From assembly GCA_963802575.1 (NCBI GenBank), contig CAWDJF010000008.1:248001-312000 (forward strand): a stretch of 64,000 bases of DNA, written 5' to 3'. Each line of letters starts with the position of its first letter. Positions within the stretch are counted from its first letter, which is position 1. Origin of the DNA: DATFTE01 sp963802575. Its GTDB lineage: Bacteria > Acidobacteriota > Terriglobia > Terriglobales > Acidobacteriaceae. Below are positions 25,261 through 34,138 of the stretch, one piece after another. Below the pieces are notes generated by a model. It had not been told where the DNA came from, made no database searches, and worked only from the letters and a program-made list of their open reading frames with translations. A program made the position numbers and the translations under genes.

Positions 25261-26154
25261 AGGTGGCTGGCCGAAGAAGCGGCTGTATTCGCGGTTGAAT
25301 TGGCTGGCGCTTTCGTATCCAACTTCAAAAGCCGCGCTGGCGGCGTCCATACCACCCGTGAGCATGCGTGCCCGCGCCGCGTGAAGCCGAAGTTGCTTTT
25401 GATATTGAAGAGGACTCATGGCGGTCAGCGCCCGGAAATGGTGGTGCAGTGTGGAGACACCCATGCCCGCGAGTTTTGCCAGATCTTCGATGCGTAACGA
25501 CTTCGCGTAATTCTCCCTGACCCACGCGATCGCTTTCGCTGTGCGGTGGCTCTGATCTCCCAGGGTCGCGATCGCACGAAGGCGTGCCCCCTCAGGCCCG
25601 CGGAGAATTCGGTAGATGATCTCGCGTTGAATCAGCCCGCTCAGGAAAGGAATGTCCTGCGGCGTGTTCAGCAGGCCCACGAGCCGGCAACATGCATCAA
25701 GCAGCTCGACCGTGGTTTTACCCGTTGCCATGGCAGGGCTGTCAGAGGGCAGCTCGGGCGACTGAATCTCCTCACGACTCAGAAGCTCGCGGATCACAGG
25801 CATTTCGAGCTTAAGCACGAAGCAGAGATATGGGACCTCTGCACTCGCCTCGATCACGTTGCAGATCACTGGAAGATCGAGGGACGTCAGCAGGTATCTC
25901 GACTCATCAAAGATAAACGTTGTTCCGGCGAGGGTCGCCTACTTCCGCCCTTGCGCGACCACGGCCAGGCTGGGCTCATATGTCGCTGTGGCCGGCGCTG
26001 TGGGCGCGGTCCGTCGCGACAACAGTAAGCCAGGCACGTCGGTAATGAATCTCTCTCTCGGCCCGACGAAATAGGCAATCTTGCGAGCCAGTTCGGCGCG
26101 TAGCTCGCGCAATCGCGGTAGTGCCAGAGAGGCGTTCTGTCTAGGTTGCTTCAA
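25183..26154 (-). pseudogene. AraC-family regulator gene with in-frame TAG at codon 72
   Basis: The frame starts at TTG 26154 (AAAGGATGG upstream) and reads through an AraC_N-type N-terminal domain to AVVAQGRK. TAG occurs at 25941-25939. The same frame then continues with ATLAGTTFIFDESRYLLTS and the whole C-terminal part, including two helix-turn-helices (IEDLAKLAGMGVSTLHHHF and AASAAFEVGYESASQFNREY). Without the stop it would be a full 323-residue AraC_N/HTH_18 regulator. CAG to TAG is the simplest change. The divergent aldo/keto reductase is the natural target. An N-terminal 71-residue fragment would not bind DNA. Confidence 0.85.
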
Positions 26155-26213
26155 TACATTCCATCCTTTGATCTCTTACTTAGCATAGCTGCCCGGTTTC
26201 AGAAGCACCAATG

Positions 26214-26236
26214 ATTTCTCTCGTCATAAGAGAAAT
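26214..26236. promoter_or_regulatory. Inverted repeat in AraC/AKR divergent promoter
   Basis: ATTTCTC (26214-26220) and GAGAAAT (26230-26236) are perfect 7-bp arms with a 9-bp spacer, in the 172-bp gap between the AraC-type gene and the aldo/keto reductase. Candidate operator of the AraC-type protein or another regulator. Confidence 0.5.
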
Positions 26237-26326
26237 AGGCAATAAATCGGCAGGATCGGGATACCGCGTTCGCGGCGTTTGCTTCTAATCTCGAAATCAC
26301 AGGAATGGTTTCGTGAAGGAGAAACA

Positions 26327-27325
26327 ATGCAAAAGCGCAAACTGGGAAAAAGCAATCTAGAAGTTTCAGCCATGGGTCTGGGCTGCATGGGAATGAGTTT
26401 TTCCTATGGTCCACCGAAAGACAAGAAAGAGATGACCGATCTTCTGCATGCCGCAGTGGATCGCGGCATCACGTTTTTCGATACCGCTGAAGTCTACGGT
26501 CCGTTCTTGAATGAAGTACTGGTGGGGGAAGCACTGGCTCCCTACCGCGACAAAGTGGTGATTGCCACAAAATTTGGTTTCGACTTGACTGGTAAAGATA
26601 ATCGCCCTGGAGTACCCAGCGTGAGCAGCCGGCCCGGGCACATCAAGCAGGCCGTCGAAGGATCGCTCAAGCGGTTGAAGGTCGATGTGATCGATCTGCT
26701 GTATCAGCACCGTGTTGATCCGAACGTGCCTATCGAAGATGTTGCTGGCGCAGTGAAGGAACTGATCCAAGCAGGTAAGGTCAAGCACTTCGGAATGTCG
26801 GAGGCAGGCGTCAAGACGATTCGCCGCGCGCACGCGGTCCAGCCGCTCACGGCGCTGCAGAACGAATACTCGTTGTGGTGGAGGAAGCCGGAGCAGGAGG
26901 TCATACCGACTCTCGAAGAACTTGGAATTGGCTTCGTGCCTTACAGCCCGCTCGGGAAGGGGTTTCTGACGGGCAAGATTGACGCAAACGCGAAATTCGA
27001 CAGTACCGATTTTCGCAGCAAGTTGCCTCGGTTTACGCCTGAAGCACTCAAAGCGAACCAGGCGCTGATCGATCTCCTTGGCAGCATTGCCAAGCAGAAG
27101 AAGGCGACCCTTGCTCAAATCGCACTTGCGTGGGTGCTGGCGCAGAAGCCGTGGATGGTTCCAATCCCCGGCACGACCAAGCTCAATCGCCTGGAAGAGA
27201 ATATCGGAGCCGTGTCGATCCAACTGACATCCGAAGACCTGCGGGATATTGATGCCGCCGCGTCGCAGATTAAGGTGGAAGGAGACCGGTATCCCGAGAA
27301 TTTGGAGAAAATGACGGGACTGTAA
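26327..27325 (+). CDS. Aldo/keto reductase
   Basis: 332 residues, the usual AKR length. The TIM-barrel motifs are RKLGKSNLEVSAMGLGCMGMS, FFDTAEVYGPFLNEVLVGEAL (Asp, Tyr of the catalytic tetrad), KVVIATKFGF (Lys), LLYQHRVDPNVPIEDVAGA (His) and VPIPGTTKLNRLEENIGA, an NADPH site. It resembles the AKR11/AKR13 group (YajO/YhdN-like). GAAGGAG lies just before ATG 26327. It reduces aldehydes or ketones in the cytosol with NADPH. The divergent AraC_N regulator is often paired with such reductases, but here that regulator is interrupted. Confidence 0.95.
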   Translation: MQKRKLGKSNLEVSAMGLGCMGMSFSYGPPKDKKEMTDLLHAAVDRGITFFDTAEVYGPFLNEVLVGEALAPYRDKVVIATKFGFDLTGKDNRPGVPSVSSRPGHIKQAVEGSLKRLKVDVIDLLYQHRVDPNVPIEDVAGAVKELIQAGKVKHFGMSEAGVKTIRRAHAVQPLTALQNEYSLWWRKPEQEVIPTLEELGIGFVPYSPLGKGFLTGKIDANAKFDSTDFRSKLPRFTPEALKANQALIDLLGSIAKQKKATLAQIALAWVLAQKPWMVPIPGTTKLNRLEENIGAVSIQLTSEDLRDIDAAASQIKVEGDRYPENLEKMTGL

Positions 27326-27447
27326 GCGGCCGTAGGTTTCATCGTTGTTTTGTCCCTGAGGTCCGAAAACGGCCATATTGCGGGCATCCTGAGTGCGAAC
27401 ATTCGTTCGTGCAAACTCCCGTTTCTTTGGGATCGAGAAGGACCTCC

Positions 27448-29484
27448 ATGCTACGTTTTCGCGCTGCGGCACTAGTCGTTGTCTTCGCTTTTGTGGGTCT
27501 CCTAAATACCATTGCGGCACCTGTTGATGGAAATACGGCCACACAAGACATCGATCATTCCATCAAACCAGGGGACGACTTCTACCGGTACGCCAACGGG
27601 GGCTGGCTCAAAACGGCGGTGATACCCGCCGGCCAGGCGAGCTACGACACGCGCGCAATCTTGAAGGAGAAAACAAGTCAGCGCGTACGCAGTCTTATCC
27701 AAGATGCAGCGGAAGCCAATCCCGCCAAAGGCAGCACCGCGCAGAAAGTTGGCGATTACTACGCGACCTTCATGGACGTAGATGGCATCGAAGCAAAAGG
27801 ACTCTCACCACTGGCCGACGAGATGGCCACGATCTCAGCGATCAGAAACAAGAAGTCGCTATCAGCCTATCTGGGCACGACTCTAAACACCGAGGTCGAT
27901 GGACTGACCTCCAATGCTGACCACGTGTTCGGAGTTTGGGTGAACCAGAGTTTTACGGACTCGAAGAAGTGTGTCTTCCATCTGTTGCAAGGCGGTATGG
28001 GAATGCCCGATCGCGACAGCTATCTGGACGCATCCCCTGACATGGCCAAGTTGCGTGCGCAGTATCAGGCGCACATTGCGGCGATTCTCAAACTGGCTGG
28101 GATTGCCGACTCTGAGGACAGAGCGGGGGGAGTCTTGTCGCTTGAAGTCCGCATGGCGCGAGGCGACGCTCCTGACGCTGATGCAGCTGACGTCTTTAAG
28201 CAGAACAACCCGTGGAAGCGCGCTGATTTTGGCGTCAAGGCTCCCGGCATGGACTGGGACGCATACTTCACGGCAGCCGGAATCGCCGATCAGCCAGAAT
28301 TCATCGTCTGGCAGCCATCGGCGGTGATTGGCGCGTCCGCCTTAGTCGGGAGCGAGAGCGTCGATCTGTGGAAGGACTATCTCCGCTTTCACCTGATCGA
28401 ACACGATGCCAGCGTGCTCCCGAAGGCCGTGGCGGCCGAGGATTTCGCCTTCTATGGCAAGATCCTCTCGCAACCGATGCCGGAGCGCAGCGATGCCGCC
28501 ATAGCCGCCACGAACGGCGCGTTGGGTCAGGCGGTTGGCCAACTTTATACCCAACGCTACTTTCCGCCTCAAGCTAAGGCGAAAGCGCAAGTCATGGTCG
28601 GTGACCTGATTACCGCTTATCGCGCTCGCATTGCGAATCTCACATGGATGTCGCCGCCGACCAAGGAAAAGGCGTTGGCCAAGCTGGCCGCTTTGAGGAT
28701 CGGCCTTGGCTATCCTGACACTTGGATCGATTATTCGACGCTCGATGTTGTGCGCGGCGACGCCTTTGGGAACATGCGCCGAACCGAAGCGTTCAATCGC
28801 TCGCGCAACCTGGCCAAGCTGAAGCAACCCGCGGATCCGGATGAGTGGAGGATCGATCCACAAGTCGTCGGCGCCGTCATCGTATTCACTCCGAATACCG
28901 AGACGTTCTCAGCCGGACTTCTGCAACCACCGTATTTCGACAATAATGGCGACGCCGCTTCAAACTACGGATCGGCCGGCGCCGGCATCGCACATGAGAT
29001 CAGCCATAGCTTCGACGAACTGGGCAATATTTACGACGACCAGGGCCGCCTCGGGATGTGGTGGACTGCGGAGGATCTCGCCAAGTATCGTGCAGCCGGG
29101 GCGAAGCTGGCCGTCCAATTTGACGGCTACTGTCCGCTGTCTGATCTATGCGTCAATGGCAAGCAGGTGCTGAGTGAAAATGTCGCCGACCTGGCGGGAT
29201 TGCTCGTTGCGCATGACGCGTACGTTATATCGCTGAAAGGCAAACCCGATGTCGTGATCGACGGACTCAGCGGGGAACAGCGCTTTTTCCTCGCATTCGC
29301 TCAACGATGGCGGAAAGCCCAGACTGAAGCGGCGCTGCGTAAGCAGATCAAAACCGACACCCATTCGCCGGGAGAATACCGAAGCGACACGGTCCGCAAT
29401 ATCGATGCCTGGTACAAAGCCTACGAGATGTCGCCCAGTGACAAGCTATATTTAAAGCCCGAAGATCGCGTGTGGATATGGTAA
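27448..29484 (+). CDS. M13-family (neprilysin/PepO-like) zinc metallopeptidase
   Basis: 678 residues from ATG 27448 (GAAGGA upstream). The signal peptide covers about 1-25. The M13 N-terminal domain (about 35-420) starts with IDHSIKPGDDFYRYANGGWL. The catalytic domain has the zinc motif HEISH at 516-520 with a following FDELG, and the third ligand in ENVADLAG (Glu577, with Asp581). The conserved GLLQPPYFD lies before it. The usual C-terminal CxxW is replaced by VWIW. The enzyme would cleave short peptides in the periplasm. The next gene overlaps its end. Confidence 0.94.
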   Translation: MLRFRAAALVVVFAFVGLLNTIAAPVDGNTATQDIDHSIKPGDDFYRYANGGWLKTAVIPAGQASYDTRAILKEKTSQRVRSLIQDAAEANPAKGSTAQKVGDYYATFMDVDGIEAKGLSPLADEMATISAIRNKKSLSAYLGTTLNTEVDGLTSNADHVFGVWVNQSFTDSKKCVFHLLQGGMGMPDRDSYLDASPDMAKLRAQYQAHIAAILKLAGIADSEDRAGGVLSLEVRMARGDAPDADAADVFKQNNPWKRADFGVKAPGMDWDAYFTAAGIADQPEFIVWQPSAVIGASALVGSESVDLWKDYLRFHLIEHDASVLPKAVAAEDFAFYGKILSQPMPERSDAAIAATNGALGQAVGQLYTQRYFPPQAKAKAQVMVGDLITAYRARIANLTWMSPPTKEKALAKLAALRIGLGYPDTWIDYSTLDVVRGDAFGNMRRTEAFNRSRNLAKLKQPADPDEWRIDPQVVGAVIVFTPNTETFSAGLLQPPYFDNNGDAASNYGSAGAGIAHEISHSFDELGNIYDDQGRLGMWWTAEDLAKYRAAGAKLAVQFDGYCPLSDLCVNGKQVLSENVADLAGLLVAHDAYVISLKGKPDVVIDGLSGEQRFFLAFAQRWRKAQTEAALRKQIKTDTHSPGEYRSDTVRNIDAWYKAYEMSPSDKLYLKPEDRVWIW

Positions 29485-30260
29485 CAACATTGAAGATCGC
29501 CTTCGTCGAATGGCCCGAAGCTTTGTCAGTTGGGGACGCGCACTGGGCCAAGTTGAAGGAATCCGTAACCGTGGTGCTTCCCGACATTCTGGTTACCAAT
29601 GAGTTGCCATTCGGTCCCTGGCTGGCGGACGAAGCTGTGTTTTCCCGTGAGGCGGCGGATCGCAGCATCCGCGCGCATCAGCAGGGAATTGAGGGACTGA
29701 GCGAATTGAGTCTTCCTGCGGTAATTTCTTCGCGGCCCGTGTTGGACGGAAAGCGGTTGGCGAACGAAGCGTTCGTACTTGAGAAGGGAATCGCTCGCCC
29801 CTTGCACCGAAAACATTATTTTCCCAACGAGCCAGGCTGGTTTGAAAGCGAATGGTACGCCGGCAATGGCTCGGGGTTTGAGGTGACCGAAGTGTTGGGA
29901 ATCACGGTGGGAGTGCTCTTGTGCACGGACGCCATGTTCAACGAACACGCTCGGGCTTATGGAAGGCAAAAAGCTTCGCTGATCGTCATCCCTCGCGCGT
30001 CAGGGACGAACATAGAGTCGTGGAAGATCGCGGGCGCCATGGCATCGCTCGTTTCCGGTTCCTATGTGGTCAGCTCAAACCGGGTTGGCCGTTCCAAGGG
30101 CGGTACGGAATTCGGCGGCGGCGGCTTCGCCTATGCGCCGGGCGCCAAGCTCTTGTCGGTCACATCTCCTACCAGCCCTGTGCAGGTATTCGCTCTCGAC
30201 CCAGGAGTCCCCGCGTCCGCACAACTCGACTATCCCTGCTACGTTCCGGAACTCGAATAA
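29478..30260 (+). CDS. Nitrilase-superfamily (carbon-nitrogen hydrolase) protein
   Basis: 260 residues. The Glu-Lys-Cys triad is readable: Glu42 in TNELPFGPW, Lys112 in LHRKHYFPNEPG, Cys149 in GVLLCTDAMFNEHARAYG. The fold matches C-N hydrolases that cut amides or carbamoyl groups. It has no signal peptide. ATG 29478 overlaps the end of the M13 gene (in another frame), and the GTG at 29472 is an alternative. The substrate is not clear; the LLCTDAMF motif differs from classical nitrilases (CWE) and is closer to amidase-like members. Confidence 0.88.
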   Translation: MVTTLKIAFVEWPEALSVGDAHWAKLKESVTVVLPDILVTNELPFGPWLADEAVFSREAADRSIRAHQQGIEGLSELSLPAVISSRPVLDGKRLANEAFVLEKGIARPLHRKHYFPNEPGWFESEWYAGNGSGFEVTEVLGITVGVLLCTDAMFNEHARAYGRQKASLIVIPRASGTNIESWKIAGAMASLVSGSYVVSSNRVGRSKGGTEFGGGGFAYAPGAKLLSVTSPTSPVQVFALDPGVPASAQLDYPCYVPELE

Positions 30261-30437
30261 GAAATGCGGACCCTTGGCACGCTTCGTGTCAGCGTCTACA
30301 GTATTTTCTGTATTGACCCCGGTGGGAAGACTGGGTTCCCATCAATTCTCAGTCCCTTGCTCAACCGTCCGTTCTCCGTCTGAATCGACCGCTCGAGCCG
30401 GCCCCGAATCGATGTGACCCAAGGAAAGGAACGGCTC

Positions 30438-31328
30438 GTGGAACACGCGACTTTCTATCGCACGATAAACATAGATGGTCTCTCGATTTTTTACAGAGAG
30501 GCGGGTCAGAAAGATGCCCCCACGCTTCTCCTGCTCCACGGGCTACCGTCTTCCTCGCGAATGTTCGAGCCGCTCTTCGCGCGGCTCTCCGATCGCTATC
30601 ACCTGATCGCGCCTGATTATCCTGGCTTCGGACACAGCGACTGGCCCGACCCAAAGAAATTTGCCTATACCTTCGATAGCTACGCTGAGATCGTGAATCA
30701 TTTCACCGAAGCCCTTGGGCTGTCGCACTATACGCTTTACATGCAGGATTACGGCGGTCCGGTGGGATTTCGTATGGCCTTGGCTCATCCAGAGCGCATT
30801 GACGCGCTCATTGTCCAGGACGCGGTCGCACACAACGAGGGCCTGGGGGAGAACTGGAAGACCCGGCGAGCCTTTTGGGCCGATCGCGCTGCCAATGAAA
30901 CGGCGCTTCGCACAAATCTGCTATCGCTCGCGACCACGCGAACGCGGCACGTGGGAAACGATCCGGACTTGGAACGCTACGATCCTGATCTGTGGACCGA
31001 TGAATTTTATTTTCTCAACCAGCCCGGCCAGGCGGAGATCCAAAGCGACCTCTTCTACGACTATCGAACCAACGTCGAGGCCTACCCGAAATGGCAGGCA
31101 TGGATGCGCGAGAAGCAACCGCGCCTGCTGGTGGTCTGGGGCAAGTATGAACTCTCGTTCGACTCTGGCGAGCCGGAGCGCTACCGCAAGGATGTGCCGG
31201 ACGCTGAAGTCCACATTGTCGACGGCGGTCATTTCGCGCTGGATACGGCGGCCGATGAGATTGCGGAGTTGGTCCGAGACTTCGCCAGCCGCACCCGTTC
31301 AGAGCATCGCTCACGGCGGGTTGGCTGA
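30438..31328 (+). CDS. Alpha/beta hydrolase, haloalkane dehalogenase/epoxide hydrolase type
   Basis: 296 residues from GTG 30438, with AAGGAA nearby upstream. HGLPSSS carries the oxyanion region. The nucleophile elbow is MQDYGGP with Asp104, as in haloalkane dehalogenases and epoxide hydrolases rather than a Ser hydrolase. The general base lies in DGGHFAL near the C-terminus. A helical cap spans about 135-215. The substrate cannot be told. The SDR gene follows 16 bp downstream, so the two may be cotranscribed. Confidence 0.9.
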   Translation: MEHATFYRTINIDGLSIFYREAGQKDAPTLLLLHGLPSSSRMFEPLFARLSDRYHLIAPDYPGFGHSDWPDPKKFAYTFDSYAEIVNHFTEALGLSHYTLYMQDYGGPVGFRMALAHPERIDALIVQDAVAHNEGLGENWKTRRAFWADRAANETALRTNLLSLATTRTRHVGNDPDLERYDPDLWTDEFYFLNQPGQAEIQSDLFYDYRTNVEAYPKWQAWMREKQPRLLVVWGKYELSFDSGEPERYRKDVPDAEVHIVDGGHFALDTAADEIAELVRDFASRTRSEHRSRRVG

Positions 31329-31344
31329 CGCCGGGATGGGATCC

Positions 31345-32061
31345 ATGTCAGACAAGAAGACCGCGATTATCACGGGAGCGTCGGGCGGTATTGGCGCTGG
31401 ATTGGTGGAGGGCTTCACAAAGCAAGGTTACAACGTCGTCGCAACGTCTCTTAATGCCAGTCAAGTGTTAACTACCTCGGCCAGTCTGGTTCCTGTCGAT
31501 GGGGACATCAGTAAACAGCAAACGGCTGTCGAGGTTGTCGAAGCAGCGATCCGGCACTTCGGAACCATCGATGTTCTGGTGAATAACGCCGGAATCTATC
31601 GCGCCAGGTCTTTCACAGACTTTACGACTGAAGACTTCAATGCCTTGGTCTCAGTCAACCTGTTGGGATTTCTCTACACGACTCAGCTCACCGTGAAGCA
31701 GATGCTGAAACAGAAGTCGGGGAACGTGGTGACGATCTCTGCTGCGCTGGCAGATCAGCCTATCGCGGGCATCAATGCGTCGGTTTCGATGATGACGAAA
31801 GGCGGTCTGAACACCGTCATCCGGAGTCTCGCAATCGAGTATGCGAAGGAAGGCATCCGATTCAATGCAGTTGCCCCCGGCGTCGTGGACACAGCGCTCC
31901 ACAAGGATGCGCCCCAAGAATCTCTCACCGCCAGGCAGCCAATGGGAAAGGTTGCGGACATACGGGACATCGTCGACGCCGTCCTCTACCTGGCGCATGC
32001 ACGTCAAGTGACCGGAGAAGTGTTGCACGTGGATGGTGGCGCTCACGCCGGGTGTTGGTAG
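31345..32061 (+). CDS. SDR-family protein lacking the catalytic Tyr
   Basis: 238 residues. The Rossmann cofactor motif is TGASGGIGAGL (10-20), then NNAG (80-83). Ser132 (VTISAAL) and Lys152 (MTKGGLNTVIRSLAIEYA) are in place, but the residue four before Lys is Ser148, not Tyr (ASVSMMTK), so the standard YxxxK is absent. The C-terminal VAPGVVDTALHKDA and VTGEVLHVDGGAHAG are normal for classical SDRs. It may be catalytically altered or use another residue. The start is ATG 31345; 31336 is also possible. Confidence 0.9.
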   Translation: MSDKKTAIITGASGGIGAGLVEGFTKQGYNVVATSLNASQVLTTSASLVPVDGDISKQQTAVEVVEAAIRHFGTIDVLVNNAGIYRARSFTDFTTEDFNALVSVNLLGFLYTTQLTVKQMLKQKSGNVVTISAALADQPIAGINASVSMMTKGGLNTVIRSLAIEYAKEGIRFNAVAPGVVDTALHKDAPQESLTARQPMGKVADIRDIVDAVLYLAHARQVTGEVLHVDGGAHAGCW

Positions 32062-32135
32062 CTCCGAGGTTTGATGCCTGGGTTCGAATCCGTGGGAGAG
32101 GGAACTGAGAACTCTGTTGGAAAGGAAGAAGAACT

Positions 32136-32498
32136 ATGTCGACCGTAACGCATGACCTGCAATCCGCCCTGGCGCGGCGCAAAGAGATTGAAGTCAGTGT
32201 GATGGGAAGAAAGTCGGGGAAGTGGATATCCCGACCTGTCTGGTTCGTGCTCGAAGGCGACACTGTCTATCTTGTGCCCGTCGAAGGCTCCGATACGCAG
32301 TGGTACAAGAATTTGTTACGCCATCCCAGAATTCGAATTTCTGCGGGACGGACTGACGGCGAGTTTGACTCGACGATTGTCAACGACCACAAAGCTGTTT
32401 CCACTATTGTCGAGAAGTTTCGCGGTAAGTACGGAGTTGCCGACGTCAAGAAATATTATTCAAAGTTCGACGTCGCAGTCGCGGTCAAAATCGTGTAG
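32136..32498 (+). CDS. Split-barrel flavin-type nitroreductase-like small protein
   Basis: 120 residues. VSVMGRKSGKWISRPVWFVLEGDTVYLVPVEG, in two segments, then QWYKNLLRHPRIRISAG, is the pattern of FMN-binding split-barrel (deazaflavin-dependent nitroreductase or DUF2255-like) proteins. AAGGAAGAAG before the ATG is a good ribosome site. The cofactor (FMN, F420 or heme) is not certain. It lies 74 bp after the SDR gene, perhaps the last gene of that group. Confidence 0.82.
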   Translation: MSTVTHDLQSALARRKEIEVSVMGRKSGKWISRPVWFVLEGDTVYLVPVEGSDTQWYKNLLRHPRIRISAGRTDGEFDSTIVNDHKAVSTIVEKFRGKYGVADVKKYYSKFDVAVAVKIV

Positions 32499-32505
32499 CG
32501 TGCGG

Positions 32506-33687
32506 CTAAGGTTTCCCCGCAGTTGCTGCGTTTGAATTTTCTGGAACCGCCGTCTGGGCAAATAGATCTGCAGCGTCAGCAATGCTCTGCGATTCCTGTT
32601 GCTTCTTGGTGAGCCAATCGCTGAAGGTGGCTTTCTCCCGCTCGACGCTCTCGATATTCCTGGCTATGCGCGTCATGTAGTGCTCTTTCACGCGATCAAG
32701 TTCCGCCTGAATCTGAACGTTCTCTTCCGCCTTCCGCGCCCACTCGGCTTCCACCTGCTTCTTCTGGCTGGCCTCGTAAGTGTCGAGAGCCGCCTGCCTC
32801 ACTTTACAATCCTGCAGCACCTGTTCAATAGGAATACCGGCAGCGTCAAGCGCCATCATCACCGCGGCGCGCTTCATGTCTTTTGACAGCCCGCGGAGGT
32901 GTTCGCTGTGCAGCATCTCGACCACCCGATGGATGCCATGCCGCACATTCATGACTCCGGCGGTGCGGTAGATGTCTTCGACCGGCAACAGTTCGGCTTC
33001 GAAGTTGGCGGCGGCCACGATAGGGACCCGAGTCGCCGGCGGATCCGATGGGTGCGGAGCCTCTCCTTGTTTATCGCCGTTGCCGTTGCCGTTTCCGAGC
33101 GGACCATCGGGTTTGTGGTGCCAATGCGCCAGTTCGAGCAATTTGTTTCGCATAGGTTTCCTCGCCTTGCAAACCTTCGTCGTATTCCCCTGGAGAGCCT
33201 TTTCTGTCCTGGGTTCTCTCGCCAGCGGGCTGGAGACTTCGGGAGACGAAATCGCGGGACTCGCGGCGCTGCTGTCGCGTTCCAGCTTGGCGGGAGGAGT
33301 TTTAGTCCCCTCGCCCGGCGGCTTCATCAATAACTGAGGGATCTCCGCCGCTGTGGTCGGAGGCGCACTGCCGCTCCCAGTCTGTTTCGGTAGGGCGGTC
33401 TGTTGGCTCAGAATTGGAATCATGACCTCATCTTTCTGAATACCGACCACATAATCCCTGCCATCGGTGCGGCAATATCTGGCCGCGCCCGAGAATTGCT
33501 CGCGCCGGGTCTGAACCACCAACCGGGTTCCGACCACGACCGACCTTCCCAGTCTCAGGCAGGCTCCCCCCGGCGAGCGGTCTTCCACCCGCGCAGGAAC
33601 CGTCTGCACTCCGCCGTCGGGATCCTTCCACGACGCTTCCGCCAGGAGCATGACTGCGGTGCGGGGTTCTTGCATAACTCCGCTCAT
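32506..33687 (-). CDS. PilZ-domain protein with long charged C-terminus
   Basis: 393 residues from ATG 33687. A PilZ-like beta-barrel is visible at about 8-90 (RTAVMLLAEASW, VPARVEDRSPGGACLRL, where RSPGGA stands in for the DxSxxG c-di-GMP motif). A Pro/Ser/Thr-rich disordered linker spans about 100-215, and a helical, coiled-coil-like C-terminal region about 230-393 is rich in Glu, Lys and Gln. The strict second-motif DxSxxG reads EDRSPGG, and no upstream RxxxR is visible, so c-di-GMP binding is uncertain. Function unknown; perhaps a surface-attachment effector. Confidence 0.78.
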   Translation of the reverse strand: MSGVMQEPRTAVMLLAEASWKDPDGGVQTVPARVEDRSPGGACLRLGRSVVVGTRLVVQTRREQFSGAARYCRTDGRDYVVGIQKDEVMIPILSQQTALPKQTGSGSAPPTTAAEIPQLLMKPPGEGTKTPPAKLERDSSAASPAISSPEVSSPLAREPRTEKALQGNTTKVCKARKPMRNKLLELAHWHHKPDGPLGNGNGNGDKQGEAPHPSDPPATRVPIVAAANFEAELLPVEDIYRTAGVMNVRHGIHRVVEMLHSEHLRGLSKDMKRAAVMMALDAAGIPIEQVLQDCKVRQAALDTYEASQKKQVEAEWARKAEENVQIQAELDRVKEHYMTRIARNIESVEREKATFSDWLTKKQQESQSIADAADLFAQTAVPENSNAATAGKP

Positions 33688-34138
33688 GCTGCCTCTATCG
33701 GAAACAAGCAGCAATCACTCCACCACGGGCACGTGCCGGAAGGACGTACTTCTTGCCCCGAGGGCCCGCGATCACCCCGGAAGCTGTGGAAAAGTTTGCC
33801 CATCCCCGAGCGGAATCTAAGAATCTGTCAATAATCGTGTCAGACCGACGCCCAACGTTCTCAAATCGTATTAAAATCACGAACACGCTTTCCCGTCGGG
33901 TGGGAATGTGGGTCTCGCCCCCAAAAACAACGAGTCTGTCCGAACGTCCTAGCAGTTGCATGCTGCCGCTTCGAGTTTTAGCTCCCGCGATTGCGACGAA
34001 GCGGGTGACATTTCCATTAGTCGGCCCTATTCAAGGATCGCTCTGGCCACGAAGAGGTTTTGAGTCGCATCTTCTGTGGCGTGATGATTTTCCATCGCAA
34101 TTCCATACCGTGACCGAAACATGAAAGGAGAGGAAGTT
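33688..34138. other. Intergenic region without recognisable gene
   Basis: 451 bp between divergent genes. Frames here do not resemble proteins. It contains the promoter regions of the PilZ-domain gene and the hydrolase. I saw no riboswitch core or tRNA. Confidence 0.5.

Noticed and set aside
26366..27544. 392-codon open frame on the minus strand
   Set aside because: It is antisense to the aldo/keto reductase, has no family match and a composition typical of an antisense frame.
32062..32100. GGTTCGAATCC, resembling a tRNA T-loop
   Set aside because: No matching acceptor, D or anticodon stems nearby, and the T-stem does not pair.
33688..34138. Possible c-di-GMP riboswitch in the PilZ gene leader
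   Set aside because: The conserved GEMM core and tetraloop receptor could not be found.
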